Shown here piece after piece: positions 17,379 through 26,449 of a stretch of DNA of 64,000 bases. The translations under genes were made by a program, and so were the position numbers. The DNA lies in the NCBI RefSeq assembly GCF_030316845.1, contig NZ_JASZYS010000004.1:310001-374000 (forward strand), written 5' to 3'. This DNA is from Variovorax davisae (lineage in GTDB: Bacteria > Pseudomonadota > Gammaproteobacteria > Burkholderiales > Burkholderiaceae_C). The number at the start of each line of letters is the position of its first letter. The stretch's first letter is position 1. The notes under the pieces were generated by a model. It had not been told where the DNA came from. It saw nothing but the letters and a program-made list of their open reading frames with translations, and ran no database searches.

Positions 17379-18623
17379 ATGCAGGACACAGCAGCCACCA
17401 CCTCCCCGCGCCACATCCGCATCCAGGCCAGCGACGGCAGCGGCAGCTTCAGCGGCTACCTGGCGCTGCCGCGCTCGGGCAGCGGACCCGGCCTGGTGCT
17501 GGCGCAGGAGATCTTCGGCGTCAACCAGACCATGCGCGACGTGGCCGACTACTACGCCGAGGAAGGCTACGTGGTGCTGGTGCCCGACCTGTTCTGGCGC
17601 CAGCAGCCCGACGTCGAGCTGGGCTATTCGCCCGACGACTGGCAGCGCGCCTTTGCCTTCTACAAGGGCTTCGACGAGGCCCGCGGCATGGAAGACATGC
17701 AGGCCGCGATCACCGCGCTGCGCGCGCGGCCCGAGGTGCCGGGCGGCCAGGTCGGCGTGCTCGGCTTCTGCCTGGGCGGCAAGCTGGCCTACCTGGCGGC
17801 CTGCCGCACCGATGCGGACGTGGCGGTGGGCTACTACGGCGTGGGCATCGACGCGGCGCTGGACGAGGCCGACCGCATCCGCTGCCGGCTCGCCCTGCAC
17901 GTGGCCGAGCTCGACGGCTTCTGCCCGCCCGAGGCGCGCGAGCGCATCGTGCAGGCGCTGCGCGGCCGGCCGAACGTCGAGGTGCATGTGTACCCCGGCG
18001 TCGACCATGCCTTTGCGCGGGTCGGCGGCGAGCACTACCACCGGGCCTCGGCGCTGATGGCGCACGAGCGCAGCATCGCGGCGCTGAAGAGCGCCATCGG
18101 CCCGCACTACGACCTGGCGGCGCTGTGGGACAAGCACTGCGAGTACGAGTTCGCGACCCGCAACGTCGACGACACCATGGCCACCATGGTGGCCGAGCCC
18201 TACGTCAACCACATCCCGACCATGACCGGCGGCGTGGGCTACAAGGCGCTGCGCCACTTCTACACGCACCACTTCGTGAACAGCAACCCGCCCGACACCG
18301 CGCTGGTGCCGATCTCGCGCACCGTGGGCGCGTCGCAGGTGGTCGACGAGATGCTGTTCAGCTTCACGCACACCACGGAGATCCCGTGGATGCTGCCGGG
18401 CGTGGCGCCGACGGGGCGGCGGGTGGAGATCCCGCTGCTGGCGGTGGTGAAGTTCCGGGGCGACAAGCTCTACCACGAGCACATCTACTGGGACCAGGCG
18501 AGCGTGCTGGTGCAGGTGGGGCTGCTGGATGCGAAGGGGTTGCCGGTGGCGGGAGTGGAGACGGCGCGCAAGCTGCTGGACGAGACCTTGCCGTCGAACG
18601 GCTTGATGGGTTCGGGAGGTTGA
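17379..18623 (+). CDS. Dienelactone hydrolase fused to a SnoaL/NTF2-like domain
   Basis: 414 residues. The N-terminal about 240 residues are a dienelactone-hydrolase-type alpha/beta-hydrolase with the family triad: Cys131 in GFCLGG, Asp179 (AELDGFCPPE) and His210 (GVDHAFA), plus Glu44 (AQEIFGVN) that gates the Cys. The C-terminal about 165 residues (LAALWDKHCEYEFATRNVDDTMATM ... LYHEHIYWDQASVLVQVGLLD) look like a SnoaL/NTF2-type alpha+beta cone. It is the last gene of the AraC-controlled operon and ends in a hairpin terminator. It probably hydrolyses a lactone or similar ester late in the pathway. The fusion is uncommon and could couple hydrolysis with isomerisation; that is inference. Confidence 0.85.
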   Translation: MQDTAATTSPRHIRIQASDGSGSFSGYLALPRSGSGPGLVLAQEIFGVNQTMRDVADYYAEEGYVVLVPDLFWRQQPDVELGYSPDDWQRAFAFYKGFDEARGMEDMQAAITALRARPEVPGGQVGVLGFCLGGKLAYLAACRTDADVAVGYYGVGIDAALDEADRIRCRLALHVAELDGFCPPEARERIVQALRGRPNVEVHVYPGVDHAFARVGGEHYHRASALMAHERSIAALKSAIGPHYDLAALWDKHCEYEFATRNVDDTMATMVAEPYVNHIPTMTGGVGYKALRHFYTHHFVNSNPPDTALVPISRTVGASQVVDEMLFSFTHTTEIPWMLPGVAPTGRRVEIPLLAVVKFRGDKLYHEHIYWDQASVLVQVGLLDAKGLPVAGVETARKLLDETLPSNGLMGSGG

Positions 18624-18645
18624 GGCGGAAGCTTCGCGAGTCTGG

Positions 18646-18669
18646 AAAGCGCCTTTCAGGGCGCTTTTT
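18646..18669 (+). terminator. Rho-independent terminator of the StyA operon
   Basis: AAAGCGCC (18646-18653) pairs with GGCGCTTT (18660-18667) around a 6-base loop, followed by a T run to 18669. It starts 22 bp after the stop of the hydrolase fusion gene. Confidence 0.85.
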
Positions 18670-18686
18670 GTCGACTGCAACAGAGA

Positions 18687-18845
18687 ATGCTGTATTTGCT
18701 ATAAGAAAATATCTTCACGAGAGTGAAGCTTCATCAGTTTCCGCCCCTTTTATGCAATATACGGCATAAAAGTCCCGATGCGGCCGTTTATGCTTTATTT
18801 GCTATAAAATGACGGAATCACGCATTTTTATAGCAAATAGAGCAT
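18687..18845. promoter_or_regulatory. hipBA promoter with three related operator half-sites
   Basis: The element TTTGCTATAA recurs. One half-site is ATGCTGTATTTGCTATAAG at 18687-18705. A second, near-identical one (ATGCTTTATTTGCTATAAAA) lies at 18790-18809, and its inverted partner runs 18823-18845 (TTTTTATAGCAAATAGAGCAT), ending directly before the hipB ATG. The last two form a long inverted repeat with an 11-bp spacer. This fits HipB autoregulation, in which the dimer binds palindromic operators; occupancy would also block the start codon region. The stretch is strikingly AT-rich against its surroundings. Confidence 0.75.
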
Positions 18846-19127
18846 ATGAACACCTTGCCCGACCTTGGCCATGCGCTCGCGCGCTTGCGCAAAGAGCGCG
18901 GCCTGACCCAGAAGGAACTGGCGGCCGCCTGCGGCATGGGCCAGTCCACGCTCGCGCGCTTCGAGGCGGGCGGCGTCGCCGAGTTCGGGTCGCGCAAGCT
19001 GCTGCGCCTGCTGGAGGTTCTGGGCTACGAGATGAGCTACGTGCCGGTGAATCGCAGCTTCACGCTCGACGATGCGCTGGCCGAGCGGCAGCGCGAGTTC
19101 GCCGGCGACAGCGAAGTGCACGGATGA
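18846..19127 (+). CDS. hipB: HipB-like XRE antitoxin
   Basis: 93 residues. An XRE-type helix-turn-helix occupies residues 8-62 (ALARLRKERGLTQKELAAACGMGQSTLARFEAGG). A short C-terminal extension (YVPVNRSFTLDDALAERQREFAG) probably contacts HipA. The stop overlaps the hipA ATG by 4 bp. It is expected to repress the operon through the inverted repeats just upstream and to neutralise the kinase. Confidence 0.88.
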   Translation: MNTLPDLGHALARLRKERGLTQKELAAACGMGQSTLARFEAGGVAEFGSRKLLRLLEVLGYEMSYVPVNRSFTLDDALAERQREFAGDSEVHG

Positions 19128-20446
19128 AGCTTCACGTCTTCGTCCATGACAAGCCGGTGGCGACCCTGGAGTCCGCCGATGGCTTCCGCCACGTGATGGC
19201 CTATCACCCGGACGTCGAGCCCGGGCAGTTCGTCTCGCTGCTGATGCCCGTGCGCACCGAGTCCTACGCCTACCCCGACCTGCACCCCATCTTCCGCATG
19301 AACCTGCCGGAAGGCTTCCTGCTGTCGATTCTTCAGGAGCAGCTGGGGCCGCAGGTCGGTGCATCGCCGCTCAACCTGCTGTCGGTGGTGGGGCGCAACG
19401 CCATCGGGCGCGTCAAGGTCGCGGTGCCCGGCGCAGACCCGACGCAGCCGCCCGTGCCCTTCGGGCTGGCGGGCATCCTGCGGGGCGACAACTCCGAGGC
19501 GGCCTTCGTCGACCTGGTGCGCCGCCATGCCGTGTCGGGTGTGTCCGGCGTCGTTCCCAAGTTCCTTTCGCCCAACACCCTTGCGCCCCACGGCAAGGCA
19601 ACGCTGGCCACCGACCGGCACATCATCAAGGGCACCACCTCGCGGCTCCCCGGCGTCGCGCTCAACGAGCACCTCTGCATGGAAGTGTCGCGCCAGGCCG
19701 GCATCCCCACCGCGAAGACCGAGGTTTCCGACGACGGCCAGGCCCTGGTGGTGCATCGCTTCGACTTCGAAGACGACGGCGTCACGCGCAAGGGCATGGA
19801 AGACCTCTGCAGCCTGCTGTCGTTGCGGCCCGAAGAAAAGTACCAGTCGACCTGGGAGCGCGTGGTCGGCCGCATCAAGGACGTGGTGCCCGTTGCCGCG
19901 CAGCAGAACGCGGCGCTGTCGCAACTGGCCGACCTGCTGCTGCTGACCTACGCGCTGCGCAACGCCGACTGCCACACCAAGAACATCGCGCTGCTCTACA
20001 GCTCGCGCGAGCGCATCGCCCTGGCGCCCGTCTACGACATGCTGACCATCTCGGTCTACGACGACTATGCGAACAACCCACCGGGCATGCCGGTCGACGG
20101 GCGTAGTACCTGGATGCCGGGCAAGGCGCTGGAGCGCTTTCTGCAGACGCGCTGCGGCGTGATGCCCGCGCAGACCCGGGAGCGTGTGGAGCGCATCTGC
20201 GAGGCGATCGTCCAGGTGACGCCGCAGGTGGTCGAGGCGGCCGCCCGCTACCCCGGGTTTCGCGAGACGGGCCCGCGGATGCTGCAGGCGTGGAATGCCG
20301 GGATGAACAGCCTGCGGCTGCAGAAGACGTGGAGCCTGCCGTCGCTCGACAGTGCCATCGAGCAGGCGGGGTGGGCGGATGTGAGGCCGGCGGTGCCGAC
20401 ACCGCGCGAGAAGATCGGCAGGTCGCCCCTGCTGGGAAGGCGCTGA
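19124..20446 (+). CDS. hipA: HipA-family Ser/Thr kinase toxin
   Basis: 440 residues. An N-terminal HipA subdomain (MKLHVFVHDKPVATLE ... LLMP, LPEGFLLSIL) is followed by the kinase core: ATP-binding HIIKGTTS, EHLCMEVSRQAGI, VHRFDFEDDG, the catalytic loop NADCHTKNIAL (Asp, Lys and Asn present) and the metal-binding APVYDM. All key kinase residues are retained, so it should be active. Family members phosphorylate glutamyl-tRNA synthetase or other targets to induce growth arrest; the target here is not known. The gene is translationally coupled to hipB. Confidence 0.9.
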   Translation: MKLHVFVHDKPVATLESADGFRHVMAYHPDVEPGQFVSLLMPVRTESYAYPDLHPIFRMNLPEGFLLSILQEQLGPQVGASPLNLLSVVGRNAIGRVKVAVPGADPTQPPVPFGLAGILRGDNSEAAFVDLVRRHAVSGVSGVVPKFLSPNTLAPHGKATLATDRHIIKGTTSRLPGVALNEHLCMEVSRQAGIPTAKTEVSDDGQALVVHRFDFEDDGVTRKGMEDLCSLLSLRPEEKYQSTWERVVGRIKDVVPVAAQQNAALSQLADLLLLTYALRNADCHTKNIALLYSSRERIALAPVYDMLTISVYDDYANNPPGMPVDGRSTWMPGKALERFLQTRCGVMPAQTRERVERICEAIVQVTPQVVEAAARYPGFRETGPRMLQAWNAGMNSLRLQKTWSLPSLDSAIEQAGWADVRPAVPTPREKIGRSPLLGRR

Positions 20447-20520
20447 CCCTTCGCTACGATGGCGGCACTCCGCCCGTCATCCACCCCGCGACCCGATTGC
20501 CCGCCGCTCACCGCCCCCCC

Positions 20521-23500
20521 ATGACCCCACCCGGGTCGCCATGGCGTCGACGCACCGCCAAGTGGCTGCTGTGGGCGATCGGGCTGCTGCTGGCCGCGGC
20601 CCTGGGGCTGATGCTTTTCCTGAAGACACTCGACGCCGGGGTCTACCAACGTGCCCTGGCGCGGGAGCTTTCATCCGCTCTGGGGCGGGACGTGTCGATC
20701 GGCAGCGTGTCGTTCGACCTGGCCGTGCGGCCGACCTTGTCCGTGCGCGACCTGCGCATCGCCAACCCGCCCTGGGCATCGCGACCGGACTTCGTGACCG
20801 CTGCGAGCGGCGAGGCGCGCCTCGATCTCGTCGCCCTGTGGCAGGGCCGGGTCGAAATGCGCGCCATGCGCCTGGAGGGCGTGAACCTGCTGCTCGAGCG
20901 CAGCGCGCAGGGCGAAGGCAATTGGCAGTTCGGCACGCCCGACCGGGGCAGCCAGCGCGCGGCGTTGCCCGACTTCGGGACCGTGTCGCTGACCGACGCC
21001 CACGTCGGCTGGCGGCCCGGCGGCGACGCCGTCGAGCAGCTTCGTGTCGACAGCGCCGAGGTCACGATCAGCGGCGGCCTGCCGTTCAGGGTTCAAGCGC
21101 TTGGCGACTATCGGCAAACGCCGATGCAGCTCACGGTGGAGGCCGACACCTCGCTGCAGGCGGCGCTCGATGGCGCGCCCTGGCATCTCTCCGTCGGCCT
21201 GCGACCGAAGGGGGCGTCCCTCGCGCTCGACGTGCGAATGGCATCGATCGCGTCGCTCGAGGGCCTTGAACTCGGCATCGAGGCGACCGGCGACCATCTC
21301 GACGCGTGGTCCGGCGTCCTGGGGCGGCCATTGCCGGGATGGGGCCCTTATCGCCTGTCGGCGCAGGCGCGCTACGCAAAAGGCAGCCTGCAGGTCGACG
21401 ATCTGGGCCTGACGCTCGATGGCCTGCCGATGCAGCCGTCGCGCCTCGAGATCGGGTCGGGCAAGGCGGTGCTCGGCGCCAGCGAGGACACGCGGCTGAC
21501 GGTCGCGGGCAAGCTCGGTGAAGCGGCGTTCTCGCTTGAAGCCCGCAGCGCGCCATGGCCTGCGCTGCAAAAGACCGATGGCGCCGCGCCGCTCGCGCTG
21601 CGCGCCGAACTGGCGGGCTTGACGCTGAGCGCCGATGGCAGCCTCGCGCCCGGAGCCGAATCCACGGACTTCGATCTGGCGTTGACCGCCCGGGGCGACG
21701 CGCTGGCGCCGCTGCGCGCACTTGCGGGCCTGCGCCCGAGCCAAGCCTTGCCGCTGGATCTGGCGGCGCGCGTGAGCCATTCCAGCGAAGGCTATGCGGC
21801 CAGGAACATCCGTGGCCGGGTGCTCGCCACCGCGGTGTCAGGCGATCTCGCCTACGCAGTCGCGCCGCGCGCGCGGCTCAGCGGGGCGCTGAACCTCGGC
21901 CCGCTGGACCTGAACCAGCCTGATCTCAGGGCGCTCGAATCGGCCGCCCGCGAGACCCGCCCACGGGACGCCGCCGCTGCAGCCGCGCCGGCGTGGCCGC
22001 GCAGTGTCGAAGCGGATCTCTCGTTGCGGATTGCGGCCATCGCCGGCCTGCCGGTCCCGGCCCGGAACCTGAGCGGCCGGGTGCGCTGGCGCGATGACGT
22101 GCTTCATCTGCAAGGGCTTGTCGCCACGCTGGCCGGTACGGACGTCACGGGAGACGGCACGCTGCGCTGGCGCGACGGCCGGCCGCAGATCGATGGCAAG
22201 GCGAGCATTGCGCTGTTCGACGTCGCCAGGCTCGGCGGCAGCAGCGCGAAACCAGGATCGCGCAGTGCCTTCGACGAACCCCTGCCGCTCGCGCCGCTGC
22301 GTGCCTTCGATGCCCGGCTGGATGTCGAGGTGACCCGCATTGCCGGCGCGCCGATACCGATCGGCAAGCTGGCTGCGCGCGCGCAACTGCGGAGCGGCAA
22401 GCTCGCCATCGACCTGGCGTCTGCCACGGTCGCCAATGCGCCGGTGCAGGGCCATGTCACGGTCGATGCGAGCGGGCGGGCATGGCGCGTCGATGCCGAC
22501 GCGAAGGCCGACCGCATCGACGTGGCGGCGCTGCTGCGCTCGCCGAATCCGCCCGACACGGTGCGCGGCACGATCCAGGGAATGCAAGTCGTGCTCGGCT
22601 CGCAGGGCACGAGCATGCGCGAACTCATCAAGCAGGCGAAGCTCTCCGTTCGCACCGCTCCCTTCTCCCTTGCGGTGGGGCGAGACCGCTCCCCGGTCCA
22701 GGTGCAGCAGGCGAGCATCGACGTGGAGCCGGGCGGCCCGGCGCGCGCGAGCGCGGTGGGCCATGCGCTCGGCGCGCCGATGGATCTGAAGGTGGTCGCT
22801 GGCCCTCTGGCCGAACTGCTGCGGCCCGAGACCGCATGGCCGAAGATCGAAGCGACCCTGCGCACACCCCTGGGCGGCGACACGCTCCAGGTGCTCGCGA
22901 CCAGCGGGCCCCTGCAGCGCCTGGTCGGCCTGCGTGACGTGCCGCTGGCCTTGCAGGCCACACTGCCCGGCGCGCGCGCCACCCTGGAGGGCAAGGTGGG
23001 CAACCTGGCGGCGCCCACGGGCACGCGGCTCGCCGCCCGGATCGAGATCGACAACCTGGCGCAGACGGCGACGCGCTTCAACGTTTCGGGCCTGCCTGCG
23101 CTCCCGGTCAGCGCCTCGGGACGGGTCACGCTGGGAGACGGGGAGCTGGCCGTCGACGAACTGAGCGCGCAGGCCGGCAAGTCGGATGCGGCGGGGCGGC
23201 TGCGAGTCCGTTGGCGCGACCGGCCGGCCCTGTCGGCGGACCTCACGTCCAGGTTGATCGATGCCACCCAGTGGGCAGAGCCCACGTCCAACGAGACGCC
23301 GGTCCTGGACCGGCCCATCCGCATGCCGGCCCTGCTCTCGCGCGACGCGCAACTGCAGCTGCGCGCCGAGCGCCTTCTCTTGCATCGATACGACCTGGCC
23401 AAGCTGCAAGTCGATGGCAAGCTCACGAACGGACTGATCCAGCTGTCGACCGCAGCGGCCGAAGGCGAGCTGCACGGGGAACTGCGCCTCGATCTGCGCC

Positions 23501-24255
23501 AGCAAGTGCCTGCCGCGGCGTTGCGCCTGACGGTCAAGAACGTCAACGCCGAGGCCTTGTACACGGCACGGGTGGAGGCGCCGAGAGGGGCCGGCGCGCC
23601 ACCGCCGCTGTCGATCAACGGGCAGCTCGCCGGTGCCGGCACCACGGTGCGCCACATGCTCACGGCCGGACGCGGCGAGTTCCTGCTCACCGCCGGCGCG
23701 GGCACATTGCCGATGGGCTCGAGCTATGGCTTCGAGCGGGTCGCCGGCAACCTCCTGCTGACGCTGGTGCCCGGCCGCAGGGCGGCGGACCACACCCAAC
23801 TCGAATGTGCGGCCGCGCGCTTCGCCATCGCCGACGGCGTGGCCACGTCGAGCGACGGTGTCGCGCTGCGGCTGAAGCACCTGGACATCCTGGGCGGCGG
23901 CGCGGTGAACCTGAAAACGGGCGAGATCCTGTTCGGCTACCGGGCGGTGCGCCGCGAGCTCTTCCAGCTCAGCCTGATCGGCCTGACGAGCGGCGTCGCG
24001 AAACTCACCGGAACGCTCAGCAACCCGACGGTCGAACTGGACCCCAGCGGCGCGCTGCTGGTAGGCACTGCGGCCTGGGCCACCGGGGGGATCTCGCTGC
24101 TGGCGGGCGACTTGTGGCGCAAGCTCCAGTCGACCGCTGACCCCTGCGCCCGTATCGCCGAAGGCGCCCAGCTGTCGAGCGACCCACTCGACGTGCTGAT
24201 GCGGTCGGTGCCGTCGGTCAGGTTGCCTTCGCCGCTGCGGTCGAGCCTTGATTGA
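20521..24255 (+). CDS. AsmA-family envelope protein
   Basis: 1244 residues from the ATG at 20521. An N-terminal signal anchor sits at about residues 13-33 (LLWAIGLLLAAALGLMLFL). An AsmA domain follows (LGRDVSIGSVSFDLAVRPTLSVRDLRIANPPW ... ARLDLVALWQGRVEMRAMRLEGVNLLLER). A long repetitive beta-rich chain follows, ending in an AsmA_2-type C-terminus (LNGAGTTVRHML-like, AARFAIADGVA, GGGAVNLKTGEILFGYR). Proteins of this family (AsmA, TamB, YhdP) form periplasmic beta-groove bridges implicated in phospholipid transport to the outer membrane. It appears to stand alone, with 75 bp to hipA and about 200 bp to the next gene. Confidence 0.87.
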   Translation: MTPPGSPWRRRTAKWLLWAIGLLLAAALGLMLFLKTLDAGVYQRALARELSSALGRDVSIGSVSFDLAVRPTLSVRDLRIANPPWASRPDFVTAASGEARLDLVALWQGRVEMRAMRLEGVNLLLERSAQGEGNWQFGTPDRGSQRAALPDFGTVSLTDAHVGWRPGGDAVEQLRVDSAEVTISGGLPFRVQALGDYRQTPMQLTVEADTSLQAALDGAPWHLSVGLRPKGASLALDVRMASIASLEGLELGIEATGDHLDAWSGVLGRPLPGWGPYRLSAQARYAKGSLQVDDLGLTLDGLPMQPSRLEIGSGKAVLGASEDTRLTVAGKLGEAAFSLEARSAPWPALQKTDGAAPLALRAELAGLTLSADGSLAPGAESTDFDLALTARGDALAPLRALAGLRPSQALPLDLAARVSHSSEGYAARNIRGRVLATAVSGDLAYAVAPRARLSGALNLGPLDLNQPDLRALESAARETRPRDAAAAAAPAWPRSVEADLSLRIAAIAGLPVPARNLSGRVRWRDDVLHLQGLVATLAGTDVTGDGTLRWRDGRPQIDGKASIALFDVARLGGSSAKPGSRSAFDEPLPLAPLRAFDARLDVEVTRIAGAPIPIGKLAARAQLRSGKLAIDLASATVANAPVQGHVTVDASGRAWRVDADAKADRIDVAALLRSPNPPDTVRGTIQGMQVVLGSQGTSMRELIKQAKLSVRTAPFSLAVGRDRSPVQVQQASIDVEPGGPARASAVGHALGAPMDLKVVAGPLAELLRPETAWPKIEATLRTPLGGDTLQVLATSGPLQRLVGLRDVPLALQATLPGARATLEGKVGNLAAPTGTRLAARIEIDNLAQTATRFNVSGLPALPVSASGRVTLGDGELAVDELSAQAGKSDAAGRLRVRWRDRPALSADLTSRLIDATQWAEPTSNETPVLDRPIRMPALLSRDAQLQLRAERLLLHRYDLAKLQVDGKLTNGLIQLSTAAAEGELHGELRLDLRQQVPAAALRLTVKNVNAEALYTARVEAPRGAGAPPPLSINGQLAGAGTTVRHMLTAGRGEFLLTAGAGTLPMGSSYGFERVAGNLLLTLVPGRRAADHTQLECAAARFAIADGVATSSDGVALRLKHLDILGGGAVNLKTGEILFGYRAVRRELFQLSLIGLTSGVAKLTGTLSNPTVELDPSGALLVGTAAWATGGISLLAGDLWRKLQSTADPCARIAEGAQLSSDPLDVLMRSVPSVRLPSPLRSSLD

Positions 24256-24454
24256 AGGGGGCGAGGCCTCGAGCCGCGCCCATGAACGAGGCGGTGACCA
24301 AGGCGCAGACGCACCGGTCCTCTGTGTGCCGTGGCAGCGCATCGGCGCAGCCGGGGTGATCGTGGTTTCCGGCCCGACCTTCCTCGCATAAACCCTGTAC
24401 GTTTAACTACAACCGATATGCTGCATCTGGTTTCATTTCATAAGAAAACTTACG

Positions 24455-26053
24455 ATGCTGACATCTCCCGGAAATTGCCCTAAACCCGCCTCTCGCTTCC
24501 TGCTGGATGCGGCCCTCATGGGTGCGATGATCGCCAGCCTCGCCTCCTGCGGCGGCGGCGGAAGCGGTGGGGGTGGCACCTTCTCCACGTCAACGACAGT
24601 GGCGCCCGGGTCGGCAGCGGCAGCGGCGGCGGCGCCATCACCGGCACCCACGCCGGCACCTGTGGCAGCGCAAGCACCAACACCAACACCAACACCAACT
24701 CCCGCACCAGCACCAGCACCAGCACCAGCACCAGCCACAAATTACACCGTCAGCGGCACCGTGAACGGCCTCTTCGGCGTGACCGGTCTGAAGTTGCAGA
24801 ACAACGGCGGTGATGAGCTTCCGATTGCGTCCGACGGCACCTTCAGCTTCGCCACGCAGCTTGCCAGCGGCGCGAACTACGCAGTCACGGTCAAGGCTCA
24901 ACCCGATCTCCCGACCCGGGTCTGCTACGTCAGCAACGGAACCGGCACCGTGTCCACGGCGCCGGTGGTCAATGTGGTCATTCGCTGTGCCGGGCCTGCG
25001 GCCCGATTTGCCTACGTGGTCAACAACGGCTCCAACACAGTGTCGGCCTACGCCATCGACGGAGGCACGGGCGCCCTGAACGCGCTGGTCGGAGCACCTT
25101 TCTCGACGGGGTCCCAACCCGCACGCATCGCCGCGGATCCTGTGGGTCGATTTGTCTACGTGACGAATGCGACCTCGGTATGGGCCTACACCGTCGACGC
25201 CGGCACGGGCGCTCTGAGTCCGCTGGCAGGGGCGCCGGTTTCGGCCCCGGCCTCGAATGGCATCGCCGTGGATCCGAAAGGGCGCTTTGCGTACACCGTT
25301 GGAAGTGGCATCGTGTCTGCCTTCGCCATCGATGCCAGCTCTGGCGCTCTGAGTCTGGCCGGAGCTCCGATTTCGATTCCGACAGCGACATTGGGCAGCC
25401 CCAACTTCGTCACCGTGGACCCATTGGGGAAGTTTGTCTATGTGACATGCGAAAACGGGGTGGGCGGCGGGGCGGTGATCGCCTACAGCATCGATGCCGG
25501 CACGGGCGCCCTGAGCCCAGTCCCCGGGTCGCCCCTCGTGGCAGGATTCTTCCCCAGATCCAGTGCCGTCGACCCCGCGGGGCGGTTTGCCTATGTCACG
25601 GACTACTTGTGGGGCCTAGTGTCGGCCTACGCCATGGATGCCAGCACCGGCGCGCTTCACTCGGTTGCTGGCGGGACGACCGTTGTAGGGAGTGGCGCTT
25701 ACCGCGATAGCGGGGGGCCCATCCCCCTGAGCGGCAGTGGCCCCACCTCGGTCGCCGTGGACCCCACGGGCCGGTTTGCCTATGTGGCGAGCGGTTTTGA
25801 GAAAAAGGTGTACGCCTACTCCACCGAGTCAAGCACAGGCGCGCTAGTCCCCCTGGCCGGCGCGCCCGTCGCGACGGGGAACGCGCCCCAACATATCGTG
25901 GTGGACCCAACGGGCCAGTTCGCCTACGTGGTGAATTCAAACTCCACCGTGTCTGCCTACATGATCGATGCCAGCTCCGGGGCCCTCAGCCCGATGGCTG
26001 TGCCGACAGTGCCCACGGGCGCGTCGCCCAGGTCCATCGCTTTGTCACGGTAA
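24455..26053 (+). CDS. Beta-propeller (lactonase-like/YVTN) lipoprotein
   Basis: 532 residues. The signal peptide ends in a lipobox (LASC, Cys32), followed by Gly/Ser, Ala-rich and (Pro-Thr)/(Pro-Ala) linkers to about residue 95. A small beta-sandwich comes next (YTVSGTVNGLFGVTGLKLQNNGG), then about seven repeats of the form RFAYVVN...NTVSAYAIDAGTGALSPLAGAPV, a seven-bladed propeller like 6-phosphogluconolactonase or YVTN proteins. It is probably an outer-membrane-anchored structural or binding protein; lactonase activity is not implied. The linker is encoded by hexanucleotide repeats at 24674-24738. Confidence 0.85.
   Translation: MLTSPGNCPKPASRFLLDAALMGAMIASLASCGGGGSGGGGTFSTSTTVAPGSAAAAAAAPSPAPTPAPVAAQAPTPTPTPTPAPAPAPAPAPATNYTVSGTVNGLFGVTGLKLQNNGGDELPIASDGTFSFATQLASGANYAVTVKAQPDLPTRVCYVSNGTGTVSTAPVVNVVIRCAGPAARFAYVVNNGSNTVSAYAIDGGTGALNALVGAPFSTGSQPARIAADPVGRFVYVTNATSVWAYTVDAGTGALSPLAGAPVSAPASNGIAVDPKGRFAYTVGSGIVSAFAIDASSGALSLAGAPISIPTATLGSPNFVTVDPLGKFVYVTCENGVGGGAVIAYSIDAGTGALSPVPGSPLVAGFFPRSSAVDPAGRFAYVTDYLWGLVSAYAMDASTGALHSVAGGTTVVGSGAYRDSGGPIPLSGSGPTSVAVDPTGRFAYVASGFEKKVYAYSTESSTGALVPLAGAPVATGNAPQHIVVDPTGQFAYVVNSNSTVSAYMIDASSGALSPMAVPTVPTGASPRSIALSR
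24674..24738 (+). repeat. Hexanucleotide repeats in the lipoprotein linker
   Basis: ACCAAC-type and then ACCAGC-type 6-bp units repeat in tandem and encode alternating Pro-Thr and Pro-Ala pairs. Unit gain or loss keeps the frame, so linker length can vary without inactivating the gene. Confidence 0.75.
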
Positions 26054-26066
26054 GGTTCATCACAGA

Positions 26067-26449
26067 CATGGCGCTCAGCTTGCGGATCGAGCGGTCGAGC
26101 TCGTCCGCCTCGGGCCGATGGTGGAGCACGCGACGGACCTGGGCTTCGCCGCGCGCCAAGTCGGAGTTGCCGAAGCAACGGTAGTGACGGCGGCGCCGTC
26201 CACTGCGGCAACGAAGGCCGAGGCGCCCGCGGTCGCCAAGGGCTTGACGCTGGATCTTGCGCGAATCGAATCAGCCCTGCGAAAGACGACCAGCCGACCG
26301 GGCAAGGAGGCGTCCCTGGTCGCCGCTATCGCGTCGATGCTCGGACGATCGGCCACGGTCGAGAGGGTTTCCGCTGTGCTGTCGGGTCTTCTGGCCGGCG
26401 CAAGGTTGCTATCGACGAGGCTGGCCGGGTGGCCTACGCATTCCAGTAG
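26067..26449 (+). pseudogene. Rearrangement scar: MerR fragment joined to a frameshifted remnant
   Basis: 26067-26110 repeats 43 of 44 bases of the MerR gene segment at 28078-28121, so it is a displaced piece of that gene. Directly after it, plus-strand codons give a coding-like C-terminus (VVTAAPSTAATKAEAPAVAKG, then ARIESALRKTTSRPGKEASL and VAAIASMLGRSATVERVSAV). The reading then shifts one frame near 26398 to continue as KVAIDEAGRVAYAFQ and a TAG at 26447. The parent protein is not recognised; the end resembles a small winged helix. No start codon or intact gene is present. Confidence 0.55.

Noticed and set aside
21838..24342. Long minus-strand frame opposite the AsmA gene
   Set aside because: Typical high-GC shadow; the plus strand has a signal anchor and the AsmA domain.
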